Below the pieces are notes generated by a model that had not been told where the DNA came from, did no database searches, and saw only the letters and a list, made by a program, of their open reading frames with translations. Source: Snowella sp. (GTDB lineage Bacteria; Cyanobacteriota; Cyanobacteriia; Cyanobacteriales; Microcystaceae). From it: a stretch of 40,263 nucleotides of DNA. Below, piece after piece: positions 23,713-33,679 of this stretch; position 1 is the stretch's first letter; every line of letters starts with the position of its first letter. The stretch is taken from positions 1 to 40,263 of the forward strand of contig QBMS01000024.1 in assembly GCA_003249095.1 (NCBI GenBank), given 5' to 3'. A program made the translations under genes and the position numbers.

Positions 23713-26145
23713 TTAACTGCGGAGAGTAACGGGAAACTGAGAACTTAAGGCTTCTCGAATTTGATTATGAACAGGATCAACCTCACTGTCGGTTAAAGTG
23801 CGATCGCTGGCTTGATAGGCAAGACTAAAAGCCAAACTTCGCTGACCTTCTGGCACCGATTCCCCGCGATATTCATCAAATAATTCCACATTTGAGAGTA
23901 AATTTCCCCCCGATTTGCTCATGGCTTGGGCTAACTCAGCAACAGATAAACTGGTTGGAGCATAAAAAGCCAGATCCCTGGCAACGGAAGGATAGGTTGA
24001 ATAGGTCAGAAAATGGGGCGTAACCAACTCGGATTGCTTCAACTCGTCGATAATCACACTGACATTTAGCTCAAATAAATAGACCGCATTGGGTAAACCC
24101 CGCTCCTGGGATAACTGGGGATGAAGTTGGCCGAAGGTTCCTAATCCCTTACCTTTTAGCCAGAGAGAAGCGGTTCGTCCTGGATGGAAACGGACATCTT
24201 TGGCATCGGGTTGATATTCGACGCTTAAGCCTAAACGATTAAAAACGCTTTCTAAAATTCCCTTGGCTTCGTACCAACTCATTTCTGTCGCCTTGCCGCC
24301 CTTGGCCCAGAGTCCCTCAGAAACGCGATCGCCACCCATAATTCCCGCGAGGGAATCTGCTTCTTGAATGCCGTCGGTGTTTTTCCAAAAAATCCGTCCA
24401 ATTTCAAAGGCATTTAAAGCCCCATTTCCCTGGGATTGATTATATTCAAAGGCATCAATTAAACCATCGAGTAAATTGGTTCGTAGGGCTGAATATTCCG
24501 CTAACAGGGGATTGGCTAAAACTACCTCATGGCCCTGGGGTTTGACGAGAGAATATTGCACCACTTCCGTTAAACCTCCTGCCCGAAAGAGTTCTCGCAA
24601 TTGACCTTCCAGTTGATATTCCAAGGACAAGCCGCCTGGTTCGGTTTTATCGGGTAAATCGTCACAAAAATGGTCATAGCCATAGAGACGCGCTACTTCT
24701 TCGATGAGGTCAATTTCCCGTTCAATATCTCGATAACGATAGGACGGAACCGCCACACTCCAAACCTTTGGCTTTTCGGTAATCACCGTTAATTGGCAAC
24801 TTAAATCGGTGAGAATACGTTCCACATCGACCGCTTCAATTTGTCCAATGCCTGTTTCAGTTTTGATCGGGCCAAGGATTTGCTGAATGCGTTCTAATCT
24901 TAATTCAATCGATTGTTGAGATAAATCAGGTCGGTTATCGGCAATCACCTGTTCCGTGACTGTTCCTCCCGCTAATTCGGTAATTAACGCGATCGCATGA
25001 TTGAGAGCGGTTTCCAATTCCCGTAGATTAACGCCTCGTTCGTAACGGGTGGAAGATTCACTCCGCAGACTTTGACTTTTGCTAGACCGACGAATGACGA
25101 CGGAATCAAAAATAGCCGCTTCTAGAATTAAATTTTGAGTTTCGGCATGAACTTCCGTTTCCGAGCCGCCCATGACCCCCGCGATCGCCACAGGATGCTC
25201 ATTCGCGGTAATCACAAGATTTTGAGCCGTCAGCGTCCGAGTTTGTCCGTCTAGAGTCGATAAAGTTTCTTCACTGTCTGCAAAACGAACTCCCAGGGTC
25301 AAAGGTTCTTTTTGGGCAACCAATTGCGTCCGTTCTCGATCAAAAGCATGGAGCGGTTGTCCCCATTCCAACAAAATATAATTCGTGATATCCACCACAT
25401 TATTGATGGGTCGCATTCCCGCCGCTTGCAAATGGGTTTGTAGCCACTCAGGAGAGGGTTTAATCGCGACATTTTCAATCACCGTACCCACATAAACCGC
25501 ACAGGCTTTAGTCTCCGTTACGGGTCGATTGAGCTTTCCCGAACTAGATTTAACAGAAATTGGGGGGATTTCGGGTAAATGTAAACTGGCTCCCGTTAAA
25601 GCCGCCACTTCCCTGGCAATCCCCACCATACTCATGGCATCTGCCCGATTGGCCGTGGGAGTAATTTCTAAAACCACATCATCCAAACCCAACAAGGGTC
25701 GCACATCGGTTCCAAGGTTTAAATCGTCACTAAAAATATGAATGCCTTCCGACGTTTTCGTTAACCCCAACTCGGACAAAGAACAAATCATCCCTTCCGA
25801 TCGCACCCCGCGCAATTTAGCAGGACGAATTTTCAGATCAATTTTTGGTAAATACGTCCCCACCGTCGCCACAGGAACCAAAATATCCGCCCGCACATTA
25901 CTCGCGCCACAAACAATGGTGAGAATTTCGGGTTGTCCTACATCTACCTGACAAACGCTCAATTTATCTGCATTAGGATGGGCTTCACGAGCTACCACTC
26001 GCCCGACCACTACGCCCTCGGCCCATTGCCGACGATCCTCGATTTCTTCCACTTCCAACCCCGCGATCGTCAAAAGTTCCGCTAAATCGTCGGTTGAGAG
26101 GGTCAAATCGACCAATTCCTTGAGCCAGTTAACTGAAATCCGCAT
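23713..26145 (-). CDS. pheT: Phenylalanyl-tRNA synthetase beta subunit
   Basis: An 810-residue PheT, the large subunit of the alpha2-beta2 synthetase charging tRNA-Phe. Domains in order: the N-terminal tRNA-binding EMAP-like domain ([20 protein letters not shown], about residues 45-65), the B3/B4 editing domain ([22 protein letters not shown]), the B5 domain, the catalytic-like core ([33 protein letters not shown]), and the C-terminal anticodon-binding FDX-ACB domain ([13 protein letters not shown] to the end). Length matches the family. pheS is not in the window, as is common in cyanobacteria. Confidence 0.97.
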   Translation of the reverse strand: MRISVNWLKELVDLTLSTDDLAELLTIAGLEVEEIEDRRQWAEGVVVGRVVAREAHPNADKLSVCQVDVGQPEILTIVCGASNVRADILVPVATVGTYLPKIDLKIRPAKLRGVRSEGMICSLSELGLTKTSEGIHIFSDDLNLGTDVRPLLGLDDVVLEITPTANRADAMSMVGIAREVAALTGASLHLPEIPPISVKSSSGKLNRPVTETKACAVYVGTVIENVAIKPSPEWLQTHLQAAGMRPINNVVDITNYILLEWGQPLHAFDRERTQLVAQKEPLTLGVRFADSEETLSTLDGQTRTLTAQNLVITANEHPVAIAGVMGGSETEVHAETQNLILEAAIFDSVVIRRSSKSQSLRSESSTRYERGVNLRELETALNHAIALITELAGGTVTEQVIADNRPDLSQQSIELRLERIQQILGPIKTETGIGQIEAVDVERILTDLSCQLTVITEKPKVWSVAVPSYRYRDIEREIDLIEEVARLYGYDHFCDDLPDKTEPGGLSLEYQLEGQLRELFRAGGLTEVVQYSLVKPQGHEVVLANPLLAEYSALRTNLLDGLIDAFEYNQSQGNGALNAFEIGRIFWKNTDGIQEADSLAGIMGGDRVSEGLWAKGGKATEMSWYEAKGILESVFNRLGLSVEYQPDAKDVRFHPGRTASLWLKGKGLGTFGQLHPQLSQERGLPNAVYLFELNVSVIIDELKQSELVTPHFLTYSTYPSVARDLAFYAPTSLSVAELAQAMSKSGGNLLSNVELFDEYRGESVPEGQRSLAFSLAYQASDRTLTDSEVDPVHNQIREALSSQFPVTLRS

Positions 26146-26502
26146 AATTTTAATCCGTTCTATTCGATCGCCTGATTATTGTATCGTTAGTTGTGCTAAC
26201 CTGAGAATCTAGAAGTAACCTGAGTTTTCTTCCCTAAATTTGACGTAAGATTCTTTAAAAAGATTTGTCTAATCTCTGAATCAATGTTAGATCAATCCAA
26301 TTGGTAGGGCATTATAAGTAAAGAATAGAAAATTAAAGTCTAATTCCGTCTGGCGTTGGTTAACTCTAAAAATCAACAAAGCTTAGTCTCTGGATAATAA
26401 ACAAGACTTGTTTAGATAATTGCCAATTAATTGCATTTTTCCTGAGTCGATCGCATTATCTGAGCCAATTTCTACAAAATGACCCAAATTTGGTGATATG
26501 GA
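26146..26502. other. Divergent spacer between pheT and the kinase gene
   Basis: This 357-bp AT-rich spacer separates two divergent starts and must hold promoters for both. I found no convincing small gene, RNA or clear -35/-10 pair that I could place with confidence. Confidence 0.4.
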
Positions 26503-28245
26503 ATGAGCTACTGCATCAACCCCTCCTGCCCTCACCCCAAAAATCCTAACAATGTGCAGGTTTGTCAGGCGTGCGGTGGTAAACTACGTCTCAATGGACG
26601 CTATCAAATTTTAGGGACTTTAGGGAAAGGGGGATTTGGTGCAACGTTTGCCGCCGCCGATGTCGGGATTGCTGGAACACCAATTTGTGTGGTCAAACAA
26701 CTCCGTCCTGCCACAGATGATCCTGCTGTTTTTAAAATGGCAAAGCAACTGTTTGAAAGAGAAGCTCAGACCTTGGGAAAGGTGGGAGTCCATCCCCAGA
26801 TTCCAACGCTACTAGATTATTTTGAAGAAAATCAGGAATTTTATCTGGTTCAAGAATATGTGAAAGGAAATAATCTGCACCAGGAAGTAAAAAAGAATGG
26901 CCCTTTTAGTGAAGAAGGCGTTAAACAGCTTTTAAGTGAATTATTGCCGATTTTGACTTATATTCATTCCGAAAAAGTGATTCATCGGGATATCAAGCCT
27001 GCCAATTTGATTCGCAGTCAAGCGGACAAGCGATTAGTCTTGATCGATTTTGGAGCCGTTAAAAATGATGCGAATTCGGTTCTCGCCGCCAGCAGTTCTC
27101 CCCAGACGGCTCTGACGAATTTTGCCATTGGAACCGCCGTTTTTGCCCCTCCCGAACAAATGGCCATGCGTCCCGTTTATGCCAGTGATATTTATGCCCT
27201 GGGGATGACTGCTATTTATTTGTTGACGGGTATGAGCCTTAAGGATATTGAGTGTAATCATCAGACGGGAGAAATGGATTGGCAAAAGTATGTAACGGTC
27301 AGTGATTCCTTTGCGACGGTTCTCAAAAAAATGACCGAACTTGCTATTAAGTATCGTTATAAATCGGCCGCAGATGTACTGGATGCCTTGAACGTTTTAC
27401 CTTACCAGGAAGGCATGATGCAGGGCATGATTGGTTCACCTGTGAATTCTTCCAAAGGATCGGGAGAAAATACCACGTTTAGAACGGCAGGTACGGTGGG
27501 ACGTTCTTCCTTGGATACGGGTTCAACGACTCGAATTCGGTCTAATTTTCAAGATGATCTGTCAACGGGTTCCTTAACCACCCCCCAAACCAGTCTTAGA
27601 ACTCGTGGCACCCCGTCCTCTGATACCACTCTCAATAGTTCCATTTCTAGGGCTTCCCAATCCCCCAAACAAACTTCTACTTCTATTAATCGGGGTTTAG
27701 CCCAGGGCGGTAATGGGGGAGTTGCCTATAATGTTTCGGTTCAGCCTGGTCACGGGGGAGGACGAACTTCCCATCGGCGATCGCCGAGTGATATGACCAT
27801 TGTGAATAAACCGATACAATGGACAGCTAAGGCCGTATTGGGAGCCTATGAGAATGGTCAACGGGATTTTACGGATCAATCTTTCCAAAATCTGATTTTT
27901 GGGAAAGCCTTTCTTCCTGCTATCAATTTTTATCAATCTGATTTGAGTTATGCAAATTTTCAAAATACGGATTTGACTCGTGCGGATTTCGGCAAGGCAA
28001 CCTTGGGACATACCAGCTTTAAGGATGCAAATTTGAGTGAGGCTTATTTTGGTTATGCCAATTTGGAAGGGGCAGATCTGCGCGGGGCAACGGTGGCAGG
28101 GGCAAATTTTAAATACGCCAATCTTAGGGGAGCAAATTTTTGTGGAGTAGATTTGAGTAGTGCTTTTGTTACGCCCGATCAATTGGCGACCGCTAAAACC
28201 AATTGGCGGACTGTCATGCCCAATGGGAAACGGGGTTTTCGATAG
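26503..28245 (+). CDS. spkB: Serine/threonine protein kinase with pentapeptide repeats (SpkB-type)
   Basis: A 580-residue protein. The N-terminus has the Cys-rich motif CINPSCPHPKN...CQACGG. A Hanks-type kinase domain spans ~residues 30-300: glycine loop GTLGKGGFGATF, Lys in CVVKQL, catalytic loop VIHRDIKPANLI, metal-binding LIDFGAVK, and activation-loop APPEQM. A Ser/Thr/Gly-rich linker (~310-440) precedes pentapeptide repeats at ~470-550 (ANFQNTDLTRADFGKATLGH and ADLRGATVAGANFKYANLRG). This architecture matches cyanobacterial SpkB. The N-terminal cysteines suggest a metal- or redox-linked role; SpkB has been tied to stress responses in Synechocystis. Monocistronic by position. Confidence 0.88.
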   Translation: MSYCINPSCPHPKNPNNVQVCQACGGKLRLNGRYQILGTLGKGGFGATFAAADVGIAGTPICVVKQLRPATDDPAVFKMAKQLFEREAQTLGKVGVHPQIPTLLDYFEENQEFYLVQEYVKGNNLHQEVKKNGPFSEEGVKQLLSELLPILTYIHSEKVIHRDIKPANLIRSQADKRLVLIDFGAVKNDANSVLAASSSPQTALTNFAIGTAVFAPPEQMAMRPVYASDIYALGMTAIYLLTGMSLKDIECNHQTGEMDWQKYVTVSDSFATVLKKMTELAIKYRYKSAADVLDALNVLPYQEGMMQGMIGSPVNSSKGSGENTTFRTAGTVGRSSLDTGSTTRIRSNFQDDLSTGSLTTPQTSLRTRGTPSSDTTLNSSISRASQSPKQTSTSINRGLAQGGNGGVAYNVSVQPGHGGGRTSHRRSPSDMTIVNKPIQWTAKAVLGAYENGQRDFTDQSFQNLIFGKAFLPAINFYQSDLSYANFQNTDLTRADFGKATLGHTSFKDANLSEAYFGYANLEGADLRGATVAGANFKYANLRGANFCGVDLSSAFVTPDQLATAKTNWRTVMPNGKRGFR

Positions 28246-28410
28246 GGATTGCTTTTGCTAAGGCTTTTGGTATTGATTAGAACAGCAAAAAACAGAGCGA
28301 TCGCCGAATGGCATAATTCAGTGTGATTGGGGGTTGAAGCCGACAATTAATCAGACCGAACCCCTATCGAATAACAGCTTTTTTCCGTCAATTTTCCGCT
28401 AGGCAGTCAA

Positions 28411-29238
28411 CTATTTTCCTGGAATGGGGCCTCGTCTTTGTTGCAGGTTGGTTGAATCATGTAAAAAACGATAAAAATGCTGAACAAAGGAATTCTCGGA
28501 AACCAACTCTAATTGTTTTAGGGCTTCTGTGAAGGACATTTCGGAACGATAAATTAGACGAAAGGCTTTTTTGAGTTGGGATAGATCCTCAGCACTCAAG
28601 CCTGAACGTTGTAAACCGATTAAATTCAGCGATCGCACCCTAGCAGGATTCCCTTCCACAATGGCAAAGGGCGGCACATCCCGTTCAATGCGACTCATTC
28701 CACCGACCATTGCTAAACTACCAATATGAACAAATTGATGCACCCCTAACACACCGCTAATCCTAGCCTTAGATTCAATATGAATATGGCCCGCCAAGGC
28801 CACCGAATTGGCAATAATGACCTCATTCTCAATAATGCAATTATGGGCCACGTGAGCATAGGCCATGAGTAAATTATGATCTCCCAATTGGGTGACTTCA
28901 TCCTCTCCCGTTGCTCGGTTAATGGTCACGTATTCCCGAATTTGATTATAATTACCGATTTTGACCCAACTTTCCCCCCCTTTATACTTCAAGTCCTGGG
29001 GTTCTGACCCAATAATCGCCCCTGCAAAAATTCGATTTCCTACCCCAATTTCCGTCGGCCCTTCAATGACAACATGGGCCTCAATGGAAGTATCCGCGCC
29101 AATTTTGACATTTTCGCCAATAATCGCGTAGGGGCCAATTTGAACCGTAGGATGGAGGTTAGCTAGGGGATGAATAACTGCTGTTGGATGGATCAGTGTC
29201 TTCAAAGAAGCATCTCCCGTGCGTTGGTAGGTCAGCAT
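28411..29238 (-). CDS. lpxA: Acyl-ACP-UDP-N-acetylglucosamine O-acyltransferase LpxA
   Basis: A 275-residue left-handed beta-helix enzyme for the first step of lipid A synthesis, adding a hydroxyacyl chain from ACP to UDP-GlcNAc. Hexapeptide repeats run through residues ~10-190 (IHPTAVIHPLANLHPTVQIG, IGENVKIGADTSIEAHV). The catalytic His lies in MAYAHVAHNCIIENEV, and the hinge VHIGSLAMVGGMSRIERDVP is typical. The helical C-terminal domain (GLQRSGLSAEDLSQLKKAFR) follows. Downstream of fabZ on the same strand with 176 nt between them. lpxB is not adjacent here. Confidence 0.95.
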   Translation of the reverse strand: MLTYQRTGDASLKTLIHPTAVIHPLANLHPTVQIGPYAIIGENVKIGADTSIEAHVVIEGPTEIGVGNRIFAGAIIGSEPQDLKYKGGESWVKIGNYNQIREYVTINRATGEDEVTQLGDHNLLMAYAHVAHNCIIENEVIIANSVALAGHIHIESKARISGVLGVHQFVHIGSLAMVGGMSRIERDVPPFAIVEGNPARVRSLNLIGLQRSGLSAEDLSQLKKAFRLIYRSEMSFTEALKQLELVSENSFVQHFYRFLHDSTNLQQRRGPIPGK

Positions 29239-29414
29239 TAAGGTTAGTTGATAACTTATCAGAATATATATTTAGGTATGAAGGAGGCCACAAAAGTTCC
29301 CAGCTAAATCACTAAGCATTGTAACAGTGAGGGGGTCAATCTTGGGCAATAACTGGTGATACGCGATCGCGAGGGTCATAAGCCGTTTTTTGAGAGCCTG
29401 GTTTTAATCCATGA

Positions 29415-29915
29415 TTAATCGATCAGAGAAAACAGCATCTCACCTTCACAGACCAGTTGATTATCGACCATTGTTTTACCGCGCATTTTAGCGATTCGAT
29501 TCATTTTTAAGGAAATTAATTCGACGGTCATTATTAATTGATCCCCAGGGACGACAGGACGACGAAACCTCACCCCATCAATGCCCGCAAAGGCAAAGAA
29601 TTTTCCTTTCATGCCTGGCAGTAGCGTTAAGACCACTCCCCCCACCTGGGCCATGGATTCAACAATTAACACCCCTGGCATGATTGGACGTTTGGGGATG
29701 TGACCTGGGAAAAAAGGTTCGTTAATGGTGACGTTTTTGAGACCGACTGCTTTTTTGGCAGGAACATAATCCACAATCCGATCCACTAGGGCAAAGGGAT
29801 AGCGATGGGGTAACAAGTCTTGAATCTCTAACACATCAAAGGTCGTTTGCTGAGCAGGTTCCGAACTCGCTTGATCTTCGGTTGGGGTCGTTTGGATATT
29901 AACGGCGGTAGTCAT
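29415..29915 (-). CDS. fabZ: 3-hydroxyacyl-ACP dehydratase FabZ
   Basis: A 166-residue hotdog-fold enzyme that dehydrates beta-hydroxyacyl-ACP in fatty acid synthesis and balances phospholipid against lipid A synthesis. The first ~25 residues are a polar extension. The core reads [20 protein letters not shown], then [20 protein letters not shown] with the catalytic His (PGH) and Glu (VES) positions, and [20 protein letters not shown]. Length is normal. It is grouped with lpxA as in many bacteria, although lpxC and lpxD are not in the window. Confidence 0.95.
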   Translation of the reverse strand: MTTAVNIQTTPTEDQASSEPAQQTTFDVLEIQDLLPHRYPFALVDRIVDYVPAKKAVGLKNVTINEPFFPGHIPKRPIMPGVLIVESMAQVGGVVLTLLPGMKGKFFAFAGIDGVRFRRPVVPGDQLIMTVELISLKMNRIAKMRGKTMVDNQLVCEGEMLFSLID

Positions 29916-30162
29916 GAATTACTTATGATAAATTCTAAATCTTATAAAAATTAGGGGTAAAAACTAACAAAATTGAGAGACTGCTCTAGAAAGTTAGTCC
30001 TAGATTGTCTTTGGGACGGATTAGTTTAAATTGTCTAGGGCGTTGGGGCAAATGTCAACACGAACTGAGGGTAGGGATTGCTCTCTCCCATGAAGAGGAA
30101 TGCGATCGCCGCTCTGTTATCGGGGATCAAATTATCCAGCGATCACCTCCACCATAAATTCA

Positions 30163-30909
30163 TCACTCTGATTGCAAAAAGTTATGATAACTTTCGGTCA
30201 ACTCCTTCACCGCCGCCTCATAAAATTGTTTTCCATGCTCAGGTGTTGCCAAATCAGGATTCGATCCCATCCGACCATCGGGATAACGACGACGAAAATC
30301 CGTCGCTCCATAAATGGCATGACCCGACGCAACAGGACTAGAAAGGGGAGCCTTTTTAATGGCATCAGGATAGACAAATTGAGTTAAAGCTACCTCACTA
30401 GGGGTCGCATGACTACCTTCTTGATCGCCGTACAATTCCTTTGCTAACTGATAAACCGAACGGCCCATAAACCAATTTCCCACCTGACAACGCACCGCTT
30501 CTGCCTGGGGGATTTTCGCCATTTCTAAGTGGTAATAGGCTTCAGAAAAAGCGGCCTTGAGGGTTGCAATATTGCCGCCGTGACCATTAATAAAGAAAAA
30601 TCGGGTAAAACCCGTTTTTGTTAAACAAGTTAAATAGTCCAAAATAACCTGAATCATCGTACTAGGACGCAGACTCATACTGCCAGGAAAATTAGTATGA
30701 TGCAATGCCATGCCCACATTAATCGTCGGGGCAACCATTGCTTGCGCTTCTTCACCAACTCCTTTGGCAATAATTTCTGCACAAATGGCATCGGTTCCAA
30801 TTAACCCTGTCGGGCCGTGCTGTTCTGTTGAGCCAATGGGAATAATAATGCCTTGGGAGCTTTGTAAATATTGTTCAACTTCTGGCCAGGTGCTGAGGTG
30901 TAGGAGCAT
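30163..30909 (-). CDS. Creatininase-family amidohydrolase
   Basis: A 248-residue protein with the family's metal-binding signature: QGIIIPIGSTEQHGPTGLIG (Glu and His), GTDAICAEI (Asp), FFINGHGGNIATLK (His) and EGSHATPSEVALT (Glu). The family includes creatininase and F420/FAPy-type and mycofactocin-type hydrolases acting on cyclic amides. The cyanobacterial members are broadly conserved, and the real substrate is not known from sequence. It is the first gene upstream of fabZ on the same strand, but 247 nt of sequence separates them. The substrate should not be assumed to be creatinine. Confidence 0.88.
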   Translation of the reverse strand: MLLHLSTWPEVEQYLQSSQGIIIPIGSTEQHGPTGLIGTDAICAEIIAKGVGEEAQAMVAPTINVGMALHHTNFPGSMSLRPSTMIQVILDYLTCLTKTGFTRFFFINGHGGNIATLKAAFSEAYYHLEMAKIPQAEAVRCQVGNWFMGRSVYQLAKELYGDQEGSHATPSEVALTQFVYPDAIKKAPLSSPVASGHAIYGATDFRRRYPDGRMGSNPDLATPEHGKQFYEAAVKELTESYHNFLQSE

Positions 30910-31009
30910 TTTGGATCTATTTCCTAATAACTAATGTTTTTGGTGATTGTAACCTTAATTTTATTGGTTCTCTCTCCTCTAGAGGAATCATTGCCGATCG
31001 CGATCGCCT

Positions 31010-31028
31010 TTTAATTCCCTTTTAATGG
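31010..31028 (+). promoter_or_regulatory. Pho-box-like direct repeat upstream of the response regulator
   Basis: TTTAATTC (31010-31017) and TTTAATGG (31021-31028) are two 8-bp copies with 11-bp period, 37 nt before the regulator start. Cyanobacterial Pho boxes are described as 8-bp repeats of PyTTAAPyPy(T/A) spaced by 3 bp. The fit is partial (7 of 8 and 6 of 8 positions by my count), and only two repeats are visible. Confidence 0.35.
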
Positions 31029-31065
31029 TATATCTTGACACAGCAGCAAAAAATAGAGTGAATTT

Positions 31066-31818
31066 ATGTTATCTCTTGAAGCCCCCCAGCAGACCTCTGC
31101 TCAACCCCTAACCCAGACCCAACGGATTCTAGTCGTAGAAGACGAAGATGTCATTCGGCAAATGATCACCATTGCCCTAGAAGATGAAGGATACGAAGTG
31201 CTAGTTGCCAAAGATGGCCGAACCGCTTTATCTCTACTGGAAGAAGCCGCTAAAAATAGCAGTAATCCGCCCATTGATCTAGTAGTATTGGATCTCATGT
31301 TACCCCAGGTCAATGGCTTAGATATTTGTCGTTTATTGCGTTATCAAGGAAATATTATTCCCATTCTCATTTTGAGTGCCAAGGCCAGCGAAACCGATCG
31401 CGTCCTGGGTTTGGAAGTCGGGGCCGATGATTACCTGACTAAACCTTTTAGTATGCGGGAATTGATTGCCCGTTGTCGCGCCCTGATTCGTCGCCAAAAT
31501 TTTAGTACGGAGATCAGTTCTCCCTGTCGTAAATATCAAGATTTGACTTTATATTCCAAAGAATGTCGGGTGGTTCTGCGGGGAGAAGAAATTGCCCTAG
31601 CCCCCAAGGAATACCGCATTTTGGAACTTTTTATGAGCTATCCCAAGCGGGTTTGGTCACGGGAGCAGTTAATTGAAAATGTCTGGGGAGCGGATTTTAT
31701 GGGAGACATGAAAACCGTTGATGTTCATATTCGTTGGTTACGAGAAAAGTTAGAACTTGATCCTAGTCAGCCCCAATACATCATCACTGTGCGGGGTTTT
31801 GGTTATCGTTTTGGTTAA
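31066..31818 (+). CDS. sphR: OmpR-family response regulator, probable SphR
   Basis: A 250-residue regulator. The N-terminal receiver domain (residues ~19-135) has the acidic pair Glu25/Asp26, phospho-acceptor Asp76 in LVVLDLMLPQ, and Lys126 in DDYLTKPFSM. The C-terminal winged-helix domain (~150-250) contains LAPKEYRILELFMSYPKRVW, the recognition region VDVHIRWLREKLE and the end ITVRGFGYRFG. Sequence and the adjacent kinase fit the cyanobacterial SphS-SphR phosphate-starvation pair. The name is by recognition; other OmpR members cannot be excluded. A Pho-box-like repeat lies just upstream, possibly autoregulatory. It is followed by the kinase after 47 nt. Confidence 0.8.
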   Translation: MLSLEAPQQTSAQPLTQTQRILVVEDEDVIRQMITIALEDEGYEVLVAKDGRTALSLLEEAAKNSSNPPIDLVVLDLMLPQVNGLDICRLLRYQGNIIPILILSAKASETDRVLGLEVGADDYLTKPFSMRELIARCRALIRRQNFSTEISSPCRKYQDLTLYSKECRVVLRGEEIALAPKEYRILELFMSYPKRVWSREQLIENVWGADFMGDMKTVDVHIRWLREKLELDPSQPQYIITVRGFGYRFG

Positions 31819-31865
31819 GAGGGATTTATTTTTGCGATCCTGAATCTCCTAACACACAATTACCT

Positions 31866-33161
31866 ATGGATCTTCTAACGTTATTGATCGGAGTCGCGAT
31901 CGGCTTTGGCATTGGAGCTTGGGAACGTTTTCGCCTAAAAAATAGCCTCAGACCCCTGTTAACTGCCTTACCTGATACCTCAGACGTGGCCAACTCTCTC
32001 TCCTTGACTTCTTTGGTGCGGCGGGAAATTTTCCATTTGTCGGAACAGTGTCAACAAGCAGAATCTGAATTAACTCTCTGGAAAAGTTTATTAGACCAAG
32101 CTCCCATCAGCTATCTCTGGGTAGATGGGGAAAATAATTTGGTGCAATGCAATCAGGTTTGTCGCGATTTATTGCAAATTGACCGATGGCAGGAGGGACA
32201 ACTCCGACTTTTATTGGAATTAGTGCGTTCCTACGAATTAGACCAGTTAATCGAGCAGACTCGTCTGGAGCAGGCTGGCCAAGTTAAAGAATGGAATTTT
32301 TATCCTTTTCCTGACCCAGAAGAAAGTCCTAATCAAAGCTTGACCACAAAATCTTTAATGCTCAGAGCCTATAGCACCATTCTTCCCCAGCAACAGGTGG
32401 TGGTTTTTTTAGAAAATTTACAACCGCTAGTGGATTTATCTGTGCAACGCGATCGCGCCTTTTCTGATCTGACCCATGAGCTAAGAACGCCTTTAACGGG
32501 GATTGCTTTAGTTGCTGAAACCCTGCATGACAGATTGCAAGGGACGGAACGAAAATGGCTTGAACAAATGCTTCAGGAAGTCGATCGCCTCAAACATTTT
32601 GTCGAAAACTGGTTAGATTTAACCCAAATAAAAGAAAAATCTAGTCAATTATTACAATGTGAATCCGTCAATCTTCAGGAATTAATCTGCTCTAGTTGGC
32701 AACGTTTGGAACCTTTGGCCCAGGAAAAACAAGTTACTCTCGATTACCAATCAGAAGATAACAATCCTATTTTGATTAATGGCGATCGCGATCGCTTAAT
32801 GCAGGTATTTTTCAATTTATTTGATAATAGTTTAAAATATAGCCCTACCCAGGGAATGGTTCACGTTATTGTTAAATCTTTTCAGGAACAAGCATTATTA
32901 CAAATCAAAATCATTGATCAGGGATCGGGTTTTAATTTGATCGATTTACCCCATCTTTTTGATCGGTTATATCGGGGTGATCCTTCTCGTACCCGTCAAG
33001 GTTTAACGCAAAGTCGTCAAGGTAGCGGTTTGGGTTTAGCGATCGCCAAGGAAATCATCGAACTTCATGGTGGCAGTATTCAAGCGGAAAATGACGGCCA
33101 AACAGGAGGAGCGTGTTTAACCTTATCTTTGCCTTTAATCTCTGAAAATTCGTCCTATTAA
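31866..33161 (+). CDS. sphS: Sensor histidine kinase, probable SphS
   Basis: A 431-residue kinase. A single hydrophobic N-terminal segment (LLTLLIGVAIGFGIGAW) anchors it to the membrane without a large periplasmic loop. A PAS-like domain follows (about residues 70-190, SLLDQAPISYLWVDGENNLV). The HisKA domain has His204 in FSDLTHELRTPLTG, and the ATPase domain has VFFNLFDNSLKYSP (N box), IIDQGSGFNL (G1) and GSGLGLAIAKEII (G2). This architecture matches cyanobacterial SphS, which senses phosphate limitation with SphU/Pst. It is in one operon with the regulator, 47 nt apart. Confidence 0.82.
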   Translation: MDLLTLLIGVAIGFGIGAWERFRLKNSLRPLLTALPDTSDVANSLSLTSLVRREIFHLSEQCQQAESELTLWKSLLDQAPISYLWVDGENNLVQCNQVCRDLLQIDRWQEGQLRLLLELVRSYELDQLIEQTRLEQAGQVKEWNFYPFPDPEESPNQSLTTKSLMLRAYSTILPQQQVVVFLENLQPLVDLSVQRDRAFSDLTHELRTPLTGIALVAETLHDRLQGTERKWLEQMLQEVDRLKHFVENWLDLTQIKEKSSQLLQCESVNLQELICSSWQRLEPLAQEKQVTLDYQSEDNNPILINGDRDRLMQVFFNLFDNSLKYSPTQGMVHVIVKSFQEQALLQIKIIDQGSGFNLIDLPHLFDRLYRGDPSRTRQGLTQSRQGSGLGLAIAKEIIELHGGSIQAENDGQTGGACLTLSLPLISENSSY

Positions 33162-33225
33162 AACACCTTAACTCAGTCTTTTTTTAGCGATGTTAAAATA
33201 GAAATAAACCATTGAGGAAAAGGGT

Positions 33226-33591
33226 ATGTTTACTAAAATTCTCAATTGTCTTATTTGCACTGGATTAATCAGTTTAAGCACGGTGAATGCAGTTCAGGCG
33301 AAACCCTACTGTTTTTATCCAAATAGCAATCCAGGGGTTCATCGCAGTTTAATTATTCCGAATAACGGTCGTTATAATCGGCTTCCGTCTGTCGTTACCC
33401 CAAGAACATCAACTTACAATCCCTACTATCCCGGCTATTACAACCCCTATTATCTGCGTCCAGTTCATCCTAATCAAGAAATTATTATTAACCGCAATAA
33501 TAACGGAAATTACCAACAAAATCGCGGTTATTATGCCCCTTACGGCGATCCCGATCATCCTAGTTATCCGTACTACCGAAAAAACTATTAG
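33226..33591 (+). CDS. Small exported Tyr/Pro/Asn-rich protein
   Basis: A 121-residue protein with a signal peptide (MFTKILNCLICTGLISLSTV, cleavage near VQA-KP). GAGGAAAAGG lies just before ATG 33226. The mature part is rich in Tyr, Pro and Asn with repeated aromatic-proline motifs (NPYYPGYYNPYYLRPVHPN, YGDPDHPSYPYYRKNY). Such composition suggests a disordered, surface- or cell-wall-associated protein, but there is no recognised domain. It lies 64 nt downstream of the kinase gene and could be read through, though the strong RBS and spacing allow its own promoter. Function unknown. Confidence 0.65.
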   Translation: MFTKILNCLICTGLISLSTVNAVQAKPYCFYPNSNPGVHRSLIIPNNGRYNRLPSVVTPRTSTYNPYYPGYYNPYYLRPVHPNQEIIINRNNNGNYQQNRGYYAPYGDPDHPSYPYYRKNY

Positions 33592-33679
33592 ATCTGATAT
33601 TAAATCTGAGTGGCGATCGCGTGTTTCAGGACGATCTTTAACGTAAAAAAATTAGAGTTTTTTAAAATAATATTGAGCA

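Noticed and set aside
28246-28410. Possible terminator between the kinase gene and lpxA (GGGGTT/AACCCC)
   Set aside because: The loop is long and the T-run is displaced from the stem, so I could not place a convincing terminator.
30078-30387. Short plus-strand frames overlapping the creatininase-family gene
   Set aside because: They are antisense to a conserved gene with intact motifs and lack RBS or recognisable domains.
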